NCBI RefSeq assembly: GCF_007970805.1
Contig: NZ_CP042433.1
Coordinates: 3,410,001-3,474,000, forward strand
Reading direction: 5' to 3'
DNA: 64,000 nt
DNA from: Flavisolibacter ginsenosidimutans
GTDB taxonomy: Bacteria; Bacteroidota; Bacteroidia; Chitinophagales; Chitinophagaceae
Shown here: positions 1-8,885 of the stretch, one piece after another
How the letters are laid out: every line of letters begins with the position of its first letter
Numbering within the stretch: the first letter of the stretch is position 1
Program-made: the position numbers and the translations under genes
The notes under the pieces: generated by a model
Database searches by the model: none
What the model was told of the DNA's origin: nothing
Seen by the model: the letters and a program-made list of their open reading frames with translations, nothing else

Positions 1-1803
1 GACCTGGAGATTTCGTTTTTCGCCGTGGACGAAGCGCATTGCATTTCGGAGTGGGGACATGATTTCCGTCCCGAATACCGCCGCCTGCGCGAAATGATGG
101 ACCAGATTTCACCTTCTTCACCGGTAATTGCCCTTACGGCTACGGCCACTCCAAAAGTTCAAAGCGACATCGTCAAAAATCTCAGCCTTCGCGACCCGAA
201 TGTTTTTATTTCCTCCTTTAACCGGCCCAATCTTTATTACGAGATTCTGCCCAAGATTAAAAAAGAGCAAACGCTGAAAAGCATCGCCAAATTCATTGTG
301 CAGAACAAAGGCAAGAGCGGCATTATTTATACACTGAACCGCAAGACTACCGAAGAACTGGCCGACATGCTGATGGCCAACGGCGTGAAAGCCGTCGCCT
401 ATCACGCAGGCCTCGATGCCAAACTCCGCGCCGAGCGGCAAGACCAATTCTTGAACGAAGATGTGCAGGTGATTGTGGCCACCATCGCCTTTGGGATGGG
501 CATTGACAAACCGGACATCCGCTTTGTCATTCACTTCAACATTCCAAAGTCCATCGAAAATTATTACCAGGAAACCGGCCGTGCGGGCCGCGACGGATTG
601 GAGGGCAAGTGCATTCTTTATTACTCGCACAAAGACGTTTCCAAGCTGGAACATCTCATGCGCGACAAGCCGCTGACTGAACGCGAAGTGGGCGCCCAAC
701 TCATTAACGAGTCGGTTGCCTACGCCGAGAGCGGCGTGTGCCGGCGAAAAATTTTAATGAGCTATTTTGGCGAAGAGTACGGCGATAAACCCTGCGGGTC
801 CTGCGACAACTGCCTGCATCCAAAAGAAAAAGTAGAAGCAAAGGAAAACGTGGTTCAGGCCATTAAAGTAATTAAAGCGCTGGACGAACGGTTTGCTACG
901 GACTATACCGTGAAAATCATCACCGGTTATCTTACGCCGCAGATCAAAATGTTCCGCCACGAAGGACTGGAAGAATTTGGCATTGGCAAAGAACAAAACA
1001 ATCATTTCTGGAATTCCCTCATCCGGCAAATGCTGCTGGAAGGCCTGCTGAAAAAAGACATTGAAGAATACGGCGTGTTGAAGCTGACCAAAAAGGGCGA
1101 AGAGTTTTTCAAGAAGCCAAAGTCTTTCCCCGTTGTTCTCAACCATCTTTACGACGACGCCGACGAAGAAGATGAGGACGAAGGCACAGACGAAGGCACC
1201 GGCGTGGCTTTGGATGAGAAGCTGTTCAACATGCTGAAAGAACTTCGGCAGAAAGAAGCAAAGAAAAAGAACCTGCCGCCCTTTGTAATTTTCCTGGAAA
1301 CTTCGCTGCAGGACATGGCCACAATGTACCCAACCACAACCGCCGAACTGGAAAAATGCCAGGGCGTGAGCAAGGGCAAGGCCATTCGGTACGGCAAGCC
1401 TTTTATTGACCTGATTGCGCAGTACGTTCAGGACAACAAGATCGAAAAGCCGGATGATTTTGTGATGAAAAGCGTGGTAAACAAGAGCAGCAACAAGGTG
1501 GCCATCATTCAGCAGGTAGATAAAAAAATCCCGCTGGAAATCATTGCCAAGAACAAAGACCTGCGTCTTGATGATTTACTGGAAGAAATGGAAACCATTG
1601 CGGCTTCGGGGACGAAACTGAACCTGGATTACGCTATCTCGGATATGCTTGATGAATACGAGCAGGAAGAAATTATGGATTATTTCAAGGGCTGCGAAAC
1701 CTCGTCGCTGGACGTGGCACAACAGGAATTATCGGACGGCAATTACAACTGGGAGCAGTTGAAAATTATGCGAATCAAGTTTTTGAGCGTGTACGGCAAT
1801 TAG
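1..1803 (+). CDS. recQ: ATP-dependent DNA helicase RecQ (5' end outside window)
   Basis: 3'-5' superfamily 2 DNA helicase acting in recombination and fork repair. The reading frame is open from base 1 and enters at the Walker B/DEAH motif (VDEAHC), so the Walker A domain lies upstream of the window and about 600 residues are visible. In order they carry a TATATP motif III, the helicase C domain with GMGIDKPD and GRAGRDG, a four-cysteine RQC zinc site (CRRK, then CGSCDNC) near residues 245-275, a winged-helix region, an acidic linker and an HRDC domain near 410-490. HRDC presence marks it as the classical RecQ; the second RecQ at 8886 lacks it. An internal GTG at 25 codes the Val before DEAH and is not a start. 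Confidence 0.95.
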   Translation, partial: DLEISFFAVDEAHCISEWGHDFRPEYRRLREMMDQISPSSPVIALTATATPKVQSDIVKNLSLRDPNVFISSFNRPNLYYEILPKIKKEQTLKSIAKFIVQNKGKSGIIYTLNRKTTEELADMLMANGVKAVAYHAGLDAKLRAERQDQFLNEDVQVIVATIAFGMGIDKPDIRFVIHFNIPKSIENYYQETGRAGRDGLEGKCILYYSHKDVSKLEHLMRDKPLTEREVGAQLINESVAYAESGVCRRKILMSYFGEEYGDKPCGSCDNCLHPKEKVEAKENVVQAIKVIKALDERFATDYTVKIITGYLTPQIKMFRHEGLEEFGIGKEQNNHFWNSLIRQMLLEGLLKKDIEEYGVLKLTKKGEEFFKKPKSFPVVLNHLYDDADEEDEDEGTDEGTGVALDEKLFNMLKELRQKEAKKKNLPPFVIFLETSLQDMATMYPTTTAELEKCQGVSKGKAIRYGKPFIDLIAQYVQDNKIEKPDDFVMKSVVNKSSNKVAIIQQVDKKIPLEIIAKNKDLRLDDLLEEMETIAASGTKLNLDYAISDMLDEYEQEEIMDYFKGCETSSLDVAQQELSDGNYNWEQLKIMRIKFLSVYGN

Positions 1804-1812
1804 GCTGGAATT

Positions 1813-1860
1813 AAAAGAGAAAAGAAATTTTTCAAAAACTCTTTCTTTCTTTTCTCTTTT
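1813..1860. terminator. A/T-rich hairpin after recQ
   Basis: A perfect 15-bp inverted repeat made only of A/G on one arm and T/C on the other (1813-1827 with 1846-1860), loop 18 nt, ending in a T run. It lies 10 bases after the recQ stop and just before the tRNA promoter. Likely a transcription terminator; the purine/pyrimidine arms are unusual. Confidence 0.6.
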
Positions 1861-1875
1861 TACCGCTTAGCTCCT

Positions 1876-1883
1876 TATTTTTG
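1876..1883 (+). promoter_or_regulatory. Bacteroidota -7 box for tRNA-Phe
   Basis: TATTTTTG matches TAnnTTTG exactly. Transcription would begin about 15 bases before the mature tRNA 5' end at 1905. No clear -33 TTG was seen. Confidence 0.55.
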
Positions 1884-1904
1884 CTGCCCGCTTGGCGGAA
1901 GGCT

Positions 1905-1977
1905 GGTGCGGTAGCTCAGTCGGTAGAGCAAAGGACTGAAAATCCTTGTGTCGCCGGTTCGATCCCGGCCCACACCA
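1905..1977 (+). tRNA. tRNA-Phe (GAA)
   Basis: The cloverleaf can be folded by hand: acceptor 1905-1911/1970-1976, D stem GCTC/GAGC, anticodon stem AAGGA/TCCTT with loop CTGAAAA (anticodon GAA at 1938-1940), five-base variable loop, T stem GCCGG/CCGGC with loop TTCGATC, discriminator A1977. The CCA end is not encoded, as is common in this phylum. One acceptor pair is mismatched (C1909 opposite A1972). It stands alone between recQ and a terminator. Confidence 0.95.
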
Positions 1978-1981
1978 CAGA

Positions 1982-2010
1982 AAAAGACCCGGTTAAAAGC
2001 CGGGTCTTTT
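1982..2010 (+). terminator. Terminator of tRNA-Phe
   Basis: AAAAGACCCGG pairs with CCGGGTCTTTT around a 7-nt loop, starting 4 bases after the tRNA; classic intrinsic terminator with U tract. Confidence 0.85.
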
Positions 2011-2152
2011 GTTCAAGTATCTTCTGCGCCAACAGAGACCAAAAATACACCTCCTCATTACTGGTTATATACAGCCATAATCAATTCACTCGGGTTAAAT
2101 GGGTACAAGTAAAACGCTATCCTTTTCTTTAGCTGCTTAGAATGGCAGTGTC

Positions 2153-2902
2153 TTAATGCACAACAGTGGCATAAAGCACAACGTCGTTAAAGTCATGATC
2201 ACAGGAGACAGTGGCCCGGTCTGCGTCCTCAAAGCCGATGAGAAGCTTGCTTTCTGCCGCATAATTAACAAGTACGGCATGCTTTTTTAAGTTGGCGTCC
2301 ACTTCCGGATTGAGCGCATCGTTGGAACAAAAGTGAATCGCATTGTTATCTGGCTTTTTTGCAGCGGGTTGCCAAGCGCTCTGCAACAACACCAATCCAA
2401 TGGAAGTGCCTGCATCAAAGTGCCCAATTTTCACTTTGTCGCCAGGTTGCAGAGGAGAATTCGATTTGACGTTTGGAAAAACGTAGGTAATTTTTTTGAT
2501 ATCGCTGGCTGTTTTTGGCGCCTGACCCGTAGGAAATGTATAATAGCCAAATGCATTGTTCGAGGAAGTGGCTTGGTAGAGAAACGTGATGTATACATCC
2601 GAAGCCTGCGTAAGGGCAATATCAGCCGTGGCGTTAGACGAAAGCAGTGAAGGATTGGTGTTGCGAAGGTCCTTCCCTTCGGGTAGCGTGAGATTCATAA
2701 AATTAAACAGTGCTGCTGAGATAGTGTCAGGAGCCATAAGGCAGTCAGGCCTTCCCGAAGCATCCCATGTACAAACGTTTTCGTAAAACGTGTCCGTAAA
2801 GGACACTGGCTTCGATTGGGCACCATCTGACGTTGCTTCCGTTTTTTTGCAAGAAACCAGCGCAGCCAATGCTGCAAAGAACAAGGTAGATTTCATTTTC
2901 AT
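2153..2902 (-). CDS. DUF4114-domain lipoprotein
   Basis: Predicted exported protein of 249 aa. The N-terminus is a lipoprotein signal (hydrophobic stretch, then LVSCKK with the lipobox Cys near residue 18). The C-terminal half carries the signature of DUF4114, ending in GFEDADRA, then DHDFNDVVLY; in this family the acidic residues are thought to bind calcium. Function is unknown; DUF4114 domains occur in surface proteins. It lies alone, convergent with the preceding tRNA unit, with more than 300 bases to the BI-1 gene. Confidence 0.75.
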   Translation of the reverse strand: MKMKSTLFFAALAALVSCKKTEATSDGAQSKPVSFTDTFYENVCTWDASGRPDCLMAPDTISAALFNFMNLTLPEGKDLRNTNPSLLSSNATADIALTQASDVYITFLYQATSSNNAFGYYTFPTGQAPKTASDIKKITYVFPNVKSNSPLQPGDKVKIGHFDAGTSIGLVLLQSAWQPAAKKPDNNAIHFCSNDALNPEVDANLKKHAVLVNYAAESKLLIGFEDADRATVSCDHDFNDVVLYATVVH

Positions 2903-3234
2903 AGCCTGAGGAATTTGTTTTAATAGTGTAGAGGCCGTTTTAATTACTACAAAACGAATGCCGCGAAGATTTACGGAAAAAACTAGCTTGGAAATAGCAA
3001 GAAAAATAGGTCTGCCCTCTTTTAATCATACGCTTCGTTGCTCCTTAATTCGGTCAGGGTTTCGCTTCTTTTATGTACGACACAACTGTTTAATCGTACA
3101 GCGGAAGAAAGTCAAATATTCGAAATACGTCGAGAACAATTGCGTAACAATCCGGCAGGCCGGTGATTCAACAGATTATAAACAAAAAGCTCAATTGCCC
3201 GGGCAATTGAGCTTTTTGTGCTTGCCGGCAAGCA
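2903..3234. other. Intergenic region without convincing gene
   Basis: 332 bases between the DUF4114 and BI-1 genes. It should hold the promoter of the leftward lipoprotein gene, though no exact TAnnTTTG box was found. Open frames on the + strand here have no family resemblance and were rejected. A GTACGA/TCGTAC inverted repeat lies near 3074-3101, and the only strong element is the palindrome at 3184-3217. Confidence 0.5.
3184..3217. terminator. 34-bp perfect palindrome, terminator of BI-1 gene
   Basis: Arms of 17 bases meet without a spacer (centre CCC/GGG between 3200 and 3201) and end in five A/T on each side, so it can terminate on either strand. It sits 18 bases after the stop of the leftward BI-1 gene. 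Confidence 0.75.
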
Positions 3235-3990
3235 TTACTTTCTCGACGCAAGTCGCGCCAACAAACGCAGAATGTTTAAGTACAGCCAAATCATGGTTAC
3301 CATAAGGCCGAAGGCACTGTACCATTCAAAATATTTTGGTGCGCCTTGCGCGGCTCCCTGCTCAATCAAATCAAAATCAATCATGAGGCGCAAAGCGGCA
3401 ATCACAATCACAAACAGGTTGATGCCGATGGCCAGCGGACTACTGTCGTGCAGGTAATAAAAATGGCTACCCGTGAGGTTGAGGATGAAGGCGACAATGT
3501 AAAAAAGCAGGATGGCGATCATGGCCGTAAAAACAATTTTGCGAAAGGTGTTTGTGACCCGAATGATGCGGAAATAATACAACACAAACATGCCCGCAGC
3601 CACCCCAAAGGTCATAAGCACGGCCTGCATTACAAGACCGGGATATTTTTGCGCAAACGCCGCTTCCAAAACGGCAGAAATAGCCCCGAGAAACAAGCCC
3701 TCACACAAGGCATAACCAAGCGCCAAATAAGGCGCCCAGCTTTGCTTGAAAATGATAACGAGTGCCAGTACAAAACCGCCAACGGCGCCACCAATGGCCC
3801 AAGGCATCACATCGCCGCCTTTAAAAAATTCGCTCCAGGTGAACGAAGCCGCACCAAGCACCATTACCAGCAGCAGCCCGAATTTTTTCATGGCACCGCT
3901 TGCGGTCATTAATTCTTCGTTGCCTGTGACGGTAACGTTGTTGAATACTTTTTCGTTGATGGCCGGATTACCGCTTTTAAAAAGTCCCAT
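3235..3990 (-). CDS. Bax inhibitor-1/YccA family membrane protein
   Basis: 251-aa integral membrane protein with about seven hydrophobic segments spread over residues 30-245, a short soluble N-terminus (GNPAINEKVF) and a charged C-terminus. The layout and the start (MGLFKSGNP) fit the Bacteroidota branch of BI-1/YccA proteins, which are homologous to TMBIM calcium-leak channels; in bacteria the role is poorly defined (YccA modulates FtsH). The C-terminal region has an Asp pair (LMIDFDLIEQG) in the position of the family's pH-sensing di-aspartyl. A strong palindromic terminator follows. Confidence 0.85.
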   Translation of the reverse strand: MGLFKSGNPAINEKVFNNVTVTGNEELMTASGAMKKFGLLLVMVLGAASFTWSEFFKGGDVMPWAIGGAVGGFVLALVIIFKQSWAPYLALGYALCEGLFLGAISAVLEAAFAQKYPGLVMQAVLMTFGVAAGMFVLYYFRIIRVTNTFRKIVFTAMIAILLFYIVAFILNLTGSHFYYLHDSSPLAIGINLFVIVIAALRLMIDFDLIEQGAAQGAPKYFEWYSAFGLMVTMIWLYLNILRLLARLASRK

Positions 3991-4052
3991 AGAATAAACG
4001 TTTAGGTTTAGGATTTAAATGTAGATGTAAATTCAACTAAACAAAAGTCAAT

Positions 4053-5264
4053 TTACCGCTGACTTGCAATGAGCAGATTAAGGTCCGTGTATTTCAAATT
4101 AAACCTCTCGCTCAAATAAAAATTCGTCAACGCCCCTTTGAACATGTAGATGCCGGTGCGTAAGTGTACTTGATGCCAAACCATGTGTTCAAAGCCTCCG
4201 TCCTCGCCGGCCTCCAAAAGCAGCGGCATCAGCACGTTGCTGATGGCTTGCGAAGCCGTTCTTGCAAAGCCCGACGGGATGTTGGGCACGCAATAATGAA
4301 TCACACCGTACTTGGTAAAAACAGGGTTTTGATGCGTGGTGATTTCGGACGTTTCAAAACAGCCGCCGCGGTCAATACTTACGTCAATGATCACGCTACC
4401 GGTACGCATACTGCTCACCATTTCTTCGGTCACAACCACCGGCGTGCGACCGCTGGCATTGCTCAAAGCTCCCACCGCCACTTCGCAGGTTTTTAATTGC
4501 TTGGCCAACATGCGCGGCTCAATCACCGACGTCCACAAACGATGACCAATGTTGTTCTGCAAGCGTTTCAAGCGATACACGCTGTTATCAAAAACTTTTA
4601 CCGATGCACCCAGTGCAAGCGCCGCACGGGCTGCATTCTCACCCACGATGCCCGCCCCAATGATGATGACCTTTGTAGGCGCAATGCCTGAAATGCCGCC
4701 GAGCAAAACGCCCTTGCCGTGATTGGCCGAGGAAAGATATTGCGCTGCTATCAACATCACCGCACTGCCCGCAATCTCACTCATGCTGCGCACAATGGGA
4801 TAAGAGCCGCTGTCGTCTTTCAAGTTTTCAAACGAGATGGCCGTGATGCGTTTGTCCATCATCTTTTGCAACAACTCGGCTTTTAAAATGGAAAGATGAA
4901 TGGGCGAAATTATCATTTGCCCTTGTTGCAAAAACGGAAGATCATCATCAATGACCGGTGCGCTTTTTACAAGAATAGGCGCTTTGTACACTTCTTCGCG
5001 TTCGTAAACAATCTTGGCGCCCGCTTCGCTGTAATCGCGGTCGGCATAGTGACAGGCTTCGCCAGCGTTGTGCTCAATGGTTACGTGATGGCCGTTGCTT
5101 ACCAGCACGCCAACCGCATCCGGCGTAAGCGCCACGCGGTTTTCCTGAAAGGCTGTTTCTTTGGGAATGCCGATGTGCAATTGCGCACCTTTCGGTTTGA
5201 TGTCTAATGTTTCTTCCAGGGTTTCGTAGCTAAACGACGTACTCACCATTGGCTTTACCGACAT
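4053..5264 (-). CDS. ald: Alanine dehydrogenase
   Basis: NAD-dependent oxidative deamination of L-alanine to pyruvate and ammonia, cytosolic. 403 aa, with the AlaDh/PNT N-terminal domain beginning IGIPKETAFQENRVALTPDA near residue 32 and a Rossmann fold with GAGIVGENAA near residue 203. Bacteroidota versions carry the roughly 30-residue N-terminal extension seen here, so the first ATG at 5264 was kept. A proton-translocating transhydrogenase alpha subunit was considered, but there are no membrane segments and no adjacent beta subunit. It is followed on the same strand by the BI-1 gene, and preceded by an 8-bp word repeat and tsaE. Confidence 0.9.
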   Translation of the reverse strand: MSVKPMVSTSFSYETLEETLDIKPKGAQLHIGIPKETAFQENRVALTPDAVGVLVSNGHHVTIEHNAGEACHYADRDYSEAGAKIVYEREEVYKAPILVKSAPVIDDDLPFLQQGQMIISPIHLSILKAELLQKMMDKRITAISFENLKDDSGSYPIVRSMSEIAGSAVMLIAAQYLSSANHGKGVLLGGISGIAPTKVIIIGAGIVGENAARAALALGASVKVFDNSVYRLKRLQNNIGHRLWTSVIEPRMLAKQLKTCEVAVGALSNASGRTPVVVTEEMVSSMRTGSVIIDVSIDRGGCFETSEITTHQNPVFTKYGVIHYCVPNIPSGFARTASQAISNVLMPLLLEAGEDGGFEHMVWHQVHLRTGIYMFKGALTNFYLSERFNLKYTDLNLLIASQR

Positions 5265-5285
5265 AGGCGTTGGTTATCTTTATTT

Positions 5286-5372
5286 GTTCACTTGTTTACT
5301 TGTTACGGAAGGCGGTGACGTTTTTGAAATCCATCACGCCAACAGGTGAACAAGTAAACAAGTGAACCCGTG
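5286..5372. repeat. Intergenic inverted repeat of 8-bp words (locus A)
   Basis: Left arm 5286-5304 and right arm 5349-5367 are perfect 19-base reverse complements. Both are built from 8-bp words: GTTCACTT and GTTTACTT on the left; AACAGGTG, AACAAGTA, AACAAGTG and AACCCGTG on the right (5341-5372). It lies between the starts of ald and the end of tsaE on the - strand. It could act as a terminator for tsaE, but there is no clear U tract. Confidence 0.85.
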
Positions 5373-5392
5373 AACAAAAATTCGTTGACAAA

Positions 5393-5848
5393 TTACGATT
5401 GTTCTTTTACACTCTGTTTTGGCAGCAACAGCTTCACACGGCGTTCCGTTTCGCCAACCGCTTCAATAAAAACTTTAACGGCCGCATCGTCAAACAGGTC
5501 CGGTGCTTTTTGCGGCCATTCAACAAAGCAAATGTTGCCGCTGTAAACACAATCTTCCACGCCGGCCTGAATGATTTCTTCTTCGTCTTTGAGACGATAA
5601 AGGTCAATGTGATAAATCATTTTCTCTTCGCCGTTTTCCGCGTAGCTATATTGGTTGATAATGGAAAACGTGGGCGAACCCATTCGTTCCTTTACGCCTT
5701 TGGCGGCACAAAGCGCTTCAATAAGCGTAGTCTTTCCTGCACCCATTTCGCCATTAAACAAAAAAACTTTTGCGTCGCCGGCCTGGCGCCAAAACGCCTG
5801 CGCAAAAGAGGACAATTGATCAATAGAAACGGTAACCATGTTGCGCAA
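5393..5848 (-). CDS. tsaE: tRNA threonylcarbamoyladenosine biosynthesis ATPase TsaE
   Basis: Partner ATPase of TsaB/TsaD in making the t6A modification at position 37 of ANN-decoding tRNAs. 151 aa, the usual length. Walker A GEMGAGKT spans residues 33-40, followed by the family motifs SPTFSIINQY and HIDLYRL and the late FVEWPQ segment. ATG at 5848 is the first start; a second Met at residue 4 is an equally good alternative. It is divergent from copA across 105 bases. Confidence 0.95.
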   Translation of the reverse strand: MRNMVTVSIDQLSSFAQAFWRQAGDAKVFLFNGEMGAGKTTLIEALCAAKGVKERMGSPTFSIINQYSYAENGEEKMIYHIDLYRLKDEEEIIQAGVEDCVYSGNICFVEWPQKAPDLFDDAAVKVFIEAVGETERRVKLLLPKQSVKEQS

Positions 5849-5919
5849 ATTTAACCCATGTTTGCAACGCCGTTGAAAAGATAAAAAGTCCCCGGCTTTC
5901 CTGCGGCAGCATCACTTTC

Positions 5920-5927
5920 TACCTTTG
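5920..5927 (+). promoter_or_regulatory. -7 box of the copper ATPase gene
   Basis: TACCTTTG, an exact TAnnTTTG match, 26 bases before the ATG at 5954. No obvious copper operator was recognised nearby. Confidence 0.6.
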
Positions 5928-5953
5928 CTTTTGCAAAGGAAAAGGCAACGCAC

Positions 5954-8071
5954 ATGGAAAAAATAGCTTGGAAAGTAGAAGGCATGCACTGCGCCAATTG
6001 TGCGCTCAGCATCAACAAATATTTACAGAACAAAGGCGCAAAAAACGTGTCGGTGAATGCCATTGACGGCGACGTGTCGTTTGAAGTGGTGGAGAAAGAA
6101 GCGCCGCAGCAACTGGCGCAAGGCATTGAGCAAATGGGTTACAAAATAAGGCGCGAAGAAGGCGGCAAGGCTATCGAAAAAAAGCCTTTTCTTGCCAACC
6201 ATCTGCAACGCTTTTTGTTTTGCCTGCCGTTTACATCCGTATTGATGCTGCACATGATTCCAGGGCTGCACATTCATTTTTTAATGAACCCCTGGGTACA
6301 ATTGGCGTTAACATTCCCGGTATTTGTTGTGGGCATGAATTTCTTTGGCCGCTCGGCCGTTAAAAGCCTGCGCAACGGCATACCCAACATGAACGTGTTA
6401 ATCACCGTTGGCGCACTTGCTGCATTTGTTTACAGTTTGACTGGCGCCATCATGGGCTTGGGCGATAACTATCTTTTTTTTGAAACCGCCGCTACCATCA
6501 TTACGCTTGTTTTTTTTGGCGAATACCTCGAACATGCCTCCATTCAATCAACGCAACGTTCATTAAAAGCGTTGGCCAAATCGCAAAAGGTGATGGCCAA
6601 CATGATCGCCTTCGATGGTGACCATCAAGAACATATTTTCCCGATTGAAAACACGCAGTTGAAAGTGGGTGATTTGGTGCAAATAAATACCGGCGAACAA
6701 GTGCCTGCCGATTGCAAAATTTTATGGGGTGAAGCCGAACTGAACGAAGCCCTGCTCACCGGCGAAAGCGCAGCCATTCACAAGAAAGCCAAAGACTTCA
6801 TCATCGGCGGAAGCGTGGTGGAAAGCGGCACGCTGAAAGCGCAGGTAACGGCAGTTGGCGGCGATACGGTTTTATCCGGCATCATCAACCTTGTAAAAAA
6901 AGCGCAGGGCGAAAAGCCGCCGGTGCAGCAAATGGCCGATAAAATCAGTGCGGTTTTTGTGCCCACGGTTATTACGCTTGCGCTGATTGCGCTTGCGGTG
7001 AACTGGGTCGTTTTAAAAGATTTTACGCCGGCGCTTTTGCGCAGCATTGCCGTGTTGGTGATTGCCTGCCCTTGCGCCATGGGCCTAGCTACGCCGGCGG
7101 CAATTGCGGTTGGCTTGGGAAGAGGCGCACGCAACGGCATCCTCTTTCGCAACGCAAAAAGTTTGGAGCTTTTTAAAGACGCAAAGCAGGTTGTGTTTGA
7201 TAAAACGGGAACGCTGACAACGGGAAAATTTGCCATCAGCAATTGGAGCTTGACAAACGGCATTGCAGAAGACGAATTCAAACGCATTGTTTATTCGCTG
7301 GAAAAATATTCATCGCATCCGCTGGCCAAAAGCATCACAGCGCAATGGAAAACAGGCAGCGAAATTCGTTGGAAAAAGATTGACGAGATAAAAGGTCTTG
7401 GTTTGCATGCAACCGACATGCAGGGCGATCAATACGCTGTTGGTTCAATCAAAATTTTAGAAGGCATCGTGGCCGAGAAAAATCCCAACGTTTACGTCAC
7501 CAAAAACGGCGAACTACTCGGTTGGATTGACTTGCAGGACGAGCTGCGCCCCGAAGCAAAACCCGTCGTTCAGTTCCTGCACTCGCACGGCGCCAAAACC
7601 ATTTTGCTGAGCGGTGATACCTACGCAAAGAGCAAACAAATTGCTGATTCACTCGGCATTGAAGAAGTCATTGCCGAACAAACGCCTGAACAAAAACTGC
7701 AAAAGATTGCGGCGCTTTCAAAAGAAGCCACGACCGTAATGGTGGGCGACGGCATCAACGATGCGCCGGCTTTGGCCAAAGCCACCATCGGCATTTCCAT
7801 GAGCGAAGCCTCGCAGCTTGCCATGCAAAGCGCACAAGTGGTTTTAATGGGCGGCGATTTAAAAAAATTGCCAACGGCTTTGGGCCTCGGCAAACACACT
7901 TATCTCACCATCAAGCAAAACCTCTTCTGGGCTTTTGCGTACAATATCGTCGCCATTCCGGTGGCAGCTTTTGGCTTGCTCAACCCAACGTTTGCGGCAT
8001 TGGTCATGGGCGTTAGCGACGTGGTGCTGGCCATCAATTCCGTTCGTCTTTACGTGAAGAAAGTTGTGTAA
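5954..8071 (+). CDS. copA: Copper-translocating P1B-type ATPase
   Basis: ATP-driven export of Cu(I) across the inner membrane. 705 aa: one N-terminal heavy-metal domain with GMHCANC at residues 10-16, several membrane helices, the actuator motif LLTGES, the CPC metal site in IACPCAMGLATPAA near residue 371, the phosphorylation site DKTGTLT near 416, the SSHPLA motif near 453 and the hinge GDGINDAP near 597. The CPC motif with this context supports a Cu(I)/Ag(I) pump rather than Zn/Cd. No copper chaperone or CueR-like regulator is adjacent. Base composition matches the neighbours. Confidence 0.93.
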   Translation: MEKIAWKVEGMHCANCALSINKYLQNKGAKNVSVNAIDGDVSFEVVEKEAPQQLAQGIEQMGYKIRREEGGKAIEKKPFLANHLQRFLFCLPFTSVLMLHMIPGLHIHFLMNPWVQLALTFPVFVVGMNFFGRSAVKSLRNGIPNMNVLITVGALAAFVYSLTGAIMGLGDNYLFFETAATIITLVFFGEYLEHASIQSTQRSLKALAKSQKVMANMIAFDGDHQEHIFPIENTQLKVGDLVQINTGEQVPADCKILWGEAELNEALLTGESAAIHKKAKDFIIGGSVVESGTLKAQVTAVGGDTVLSGIINLVKKAQGEKPPVQQMADKISAVFVPTVITLALIALAVNWVVLKDFTPALLRSIAVLVIACPCAMGLATPAAIAVGLGRGARNGILFRNAKSLELFKDAKQVVFDKTGTLTTGKFAISNWSLTNGIAEDEFKRIVYSLEKYSSHPLAKSITAQWKTGSEIRWKKIDEIKGLGLHATDMQGDQYAVGSIKILEGIVAEKNPNVYVTKNGELLGWIDLQDELRPEAKPVVQFLHSHGAKTILLSGDTYAKSKQIADSLGIEEVIAEQTPEQKLQKIAALSKEATTVMVGDGINDAPALAKATIGISMSEASQLAMQSAQVVLMGGDLKKLPTALGLGKHTYLTIKQNLFWAFAYNIVAIPVAAFGLLNPTFAALVMGVSDVVLAINSVRLYVKKVV

Positions 8072-8088
8072 ATTTTATCTTCAGGATC

Positions 8089-8427
8089 ATGAAGCAAGGG
8101 CTGACTTATTCTTTAATCTTTTTGTTTGCCTGTGTCGGCTCAGTAGGAAAGCCATCTGCATCGCAGCATAAATGCGAAAGCATTCGCGGTAGTTGGGCAT
8201 CTAAATTCATGAGACAACGCTCTATCCTTTCATTTAAGGATTCGGTTTACTATTCAATCTACGATCGTTCGTTTGCGTATCGATGTTTTGACGACTCGTT
8301 AATCATTTTATTTCCCGATAAGGAAACGGGCGGGAAATTCAGGATACACAGCGATACGCTTTTCCTCAATTTTGAAAACAGCAGCGACACATTGCTACGG
8401 CAGGTCCGAAGAAATAAACAGTACTGA
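8089..8427 (+). CDS. Small secreted hypothetical protein
   Basis: 112 aa, not recognised. The first about 20 residues are a hydrophobic export signal (LIFLFACVGSVG); a Cys at residue 15 hints at a lipoprotein, but the lipobox is weak. The remainder alternates polar and hydrophobic residues with short strand-like segments (ILSFKDSVYYSIYD, LIILFPD, TLFLNFENSSDTLL), a pattern seen in small lipocalin-like beta-barrel proteins of Bacteroidota. It starts 17 bases after copA and may be cotranscribed with it; a role in metal handling would be inference only. Confidence 0.55.
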   Translation: MKQGLTYSLIFLFACVGSVGKPSASQHKCESIRGSWASKFMRQRSILSFKDSVYYSIYDRSFAYRCFDDSLIILFPDKETGGKFRIHSDTLFLNFENSSDTLLRQVRRNKQY

Positions 8428-8510
8428 GAGCAGAGCCTTCTGCAGTTGACGAAATGAGCTTAATGATTTTTAATCGTGGATTGATTAATTTAGGTCTTTC
8501 TAATCAGCTC

Positions 8511-8867
8511 ATGCAAGGCACGTACTCTTTAAAAAGCTTCGACATCTTTGAGCTTTCCAAAAAGCTGGTGCTTGCCTGCTATGCGCTCACCGGCACCCTT
8601 CCTTCCGAAGAAAAAACAGCCCTCACGCAATACATTCGCCACGCGGCTTTGTCGGCGCACATCAGCATCGCACAAGGCGCTTTTCTGAAAAAGAAAAAAG
8701 CCCGCAAAAAATTTTTACAGGACGCAAAGAACGCACTGCTTATTATTGATGCGGCAGTGGACGTACTTGTGGAAGCAGGCCTGGTTAAAGCCGAAGAAAC
8801 CAACGAAGTGCAGCAGCTTTCATCTACTTGCTACCAGTTGCTTGGCCGCTTGAAAAAAGAGAACTAA
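8511..8867 (+). CDS. Four-helix bundle protein (23S rRNA intervening-sequence family)
   Basis: 118 aa from the ATG at 8511. An in-frame upstream extension to 8454 has no family resemblance and was discarded. The pattern SFDIFELSKKLVLACYALT, then SEEKTALTQYIRHAALSAHISIAQG fits the S23/four-helix-bundle family, whose members were first noticed inside 23S rRNA genes but are mostly free-standing and of unknown function. The usual Asn-Ile-Ala-Glu-Gly signature is changed to IAQG. It precedes the second recQ by 18 bases, so the two may be cotranscribed. Confidence 0.75.
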   Translation: MQGTYSLKSFDIFELSKKLVLACYALTGTLPSEEKTALTQYIRHAALSAHISIAQGAFLKKKKARKKFLQDAKNALLIIDAAVDVLVEAGLVKAEETNEVQQLSSTCYQLLGRLKKEN

Positions 8868-8885
8868 TGCGTATCGTTGCACTGA

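Noticed and set aside
118..699. 193-codon open frame antisense to recQ
   Set aside because: Shadow of the RecQ helicase frame; no domain, no promoter.
2958..3305. 115-codon open frame in the gap upstream of the DUF4114 gene
   Set aside because: Runs through the terminator palindrome at 3184 and into the BI-1 gene; residue composition not protein-like.
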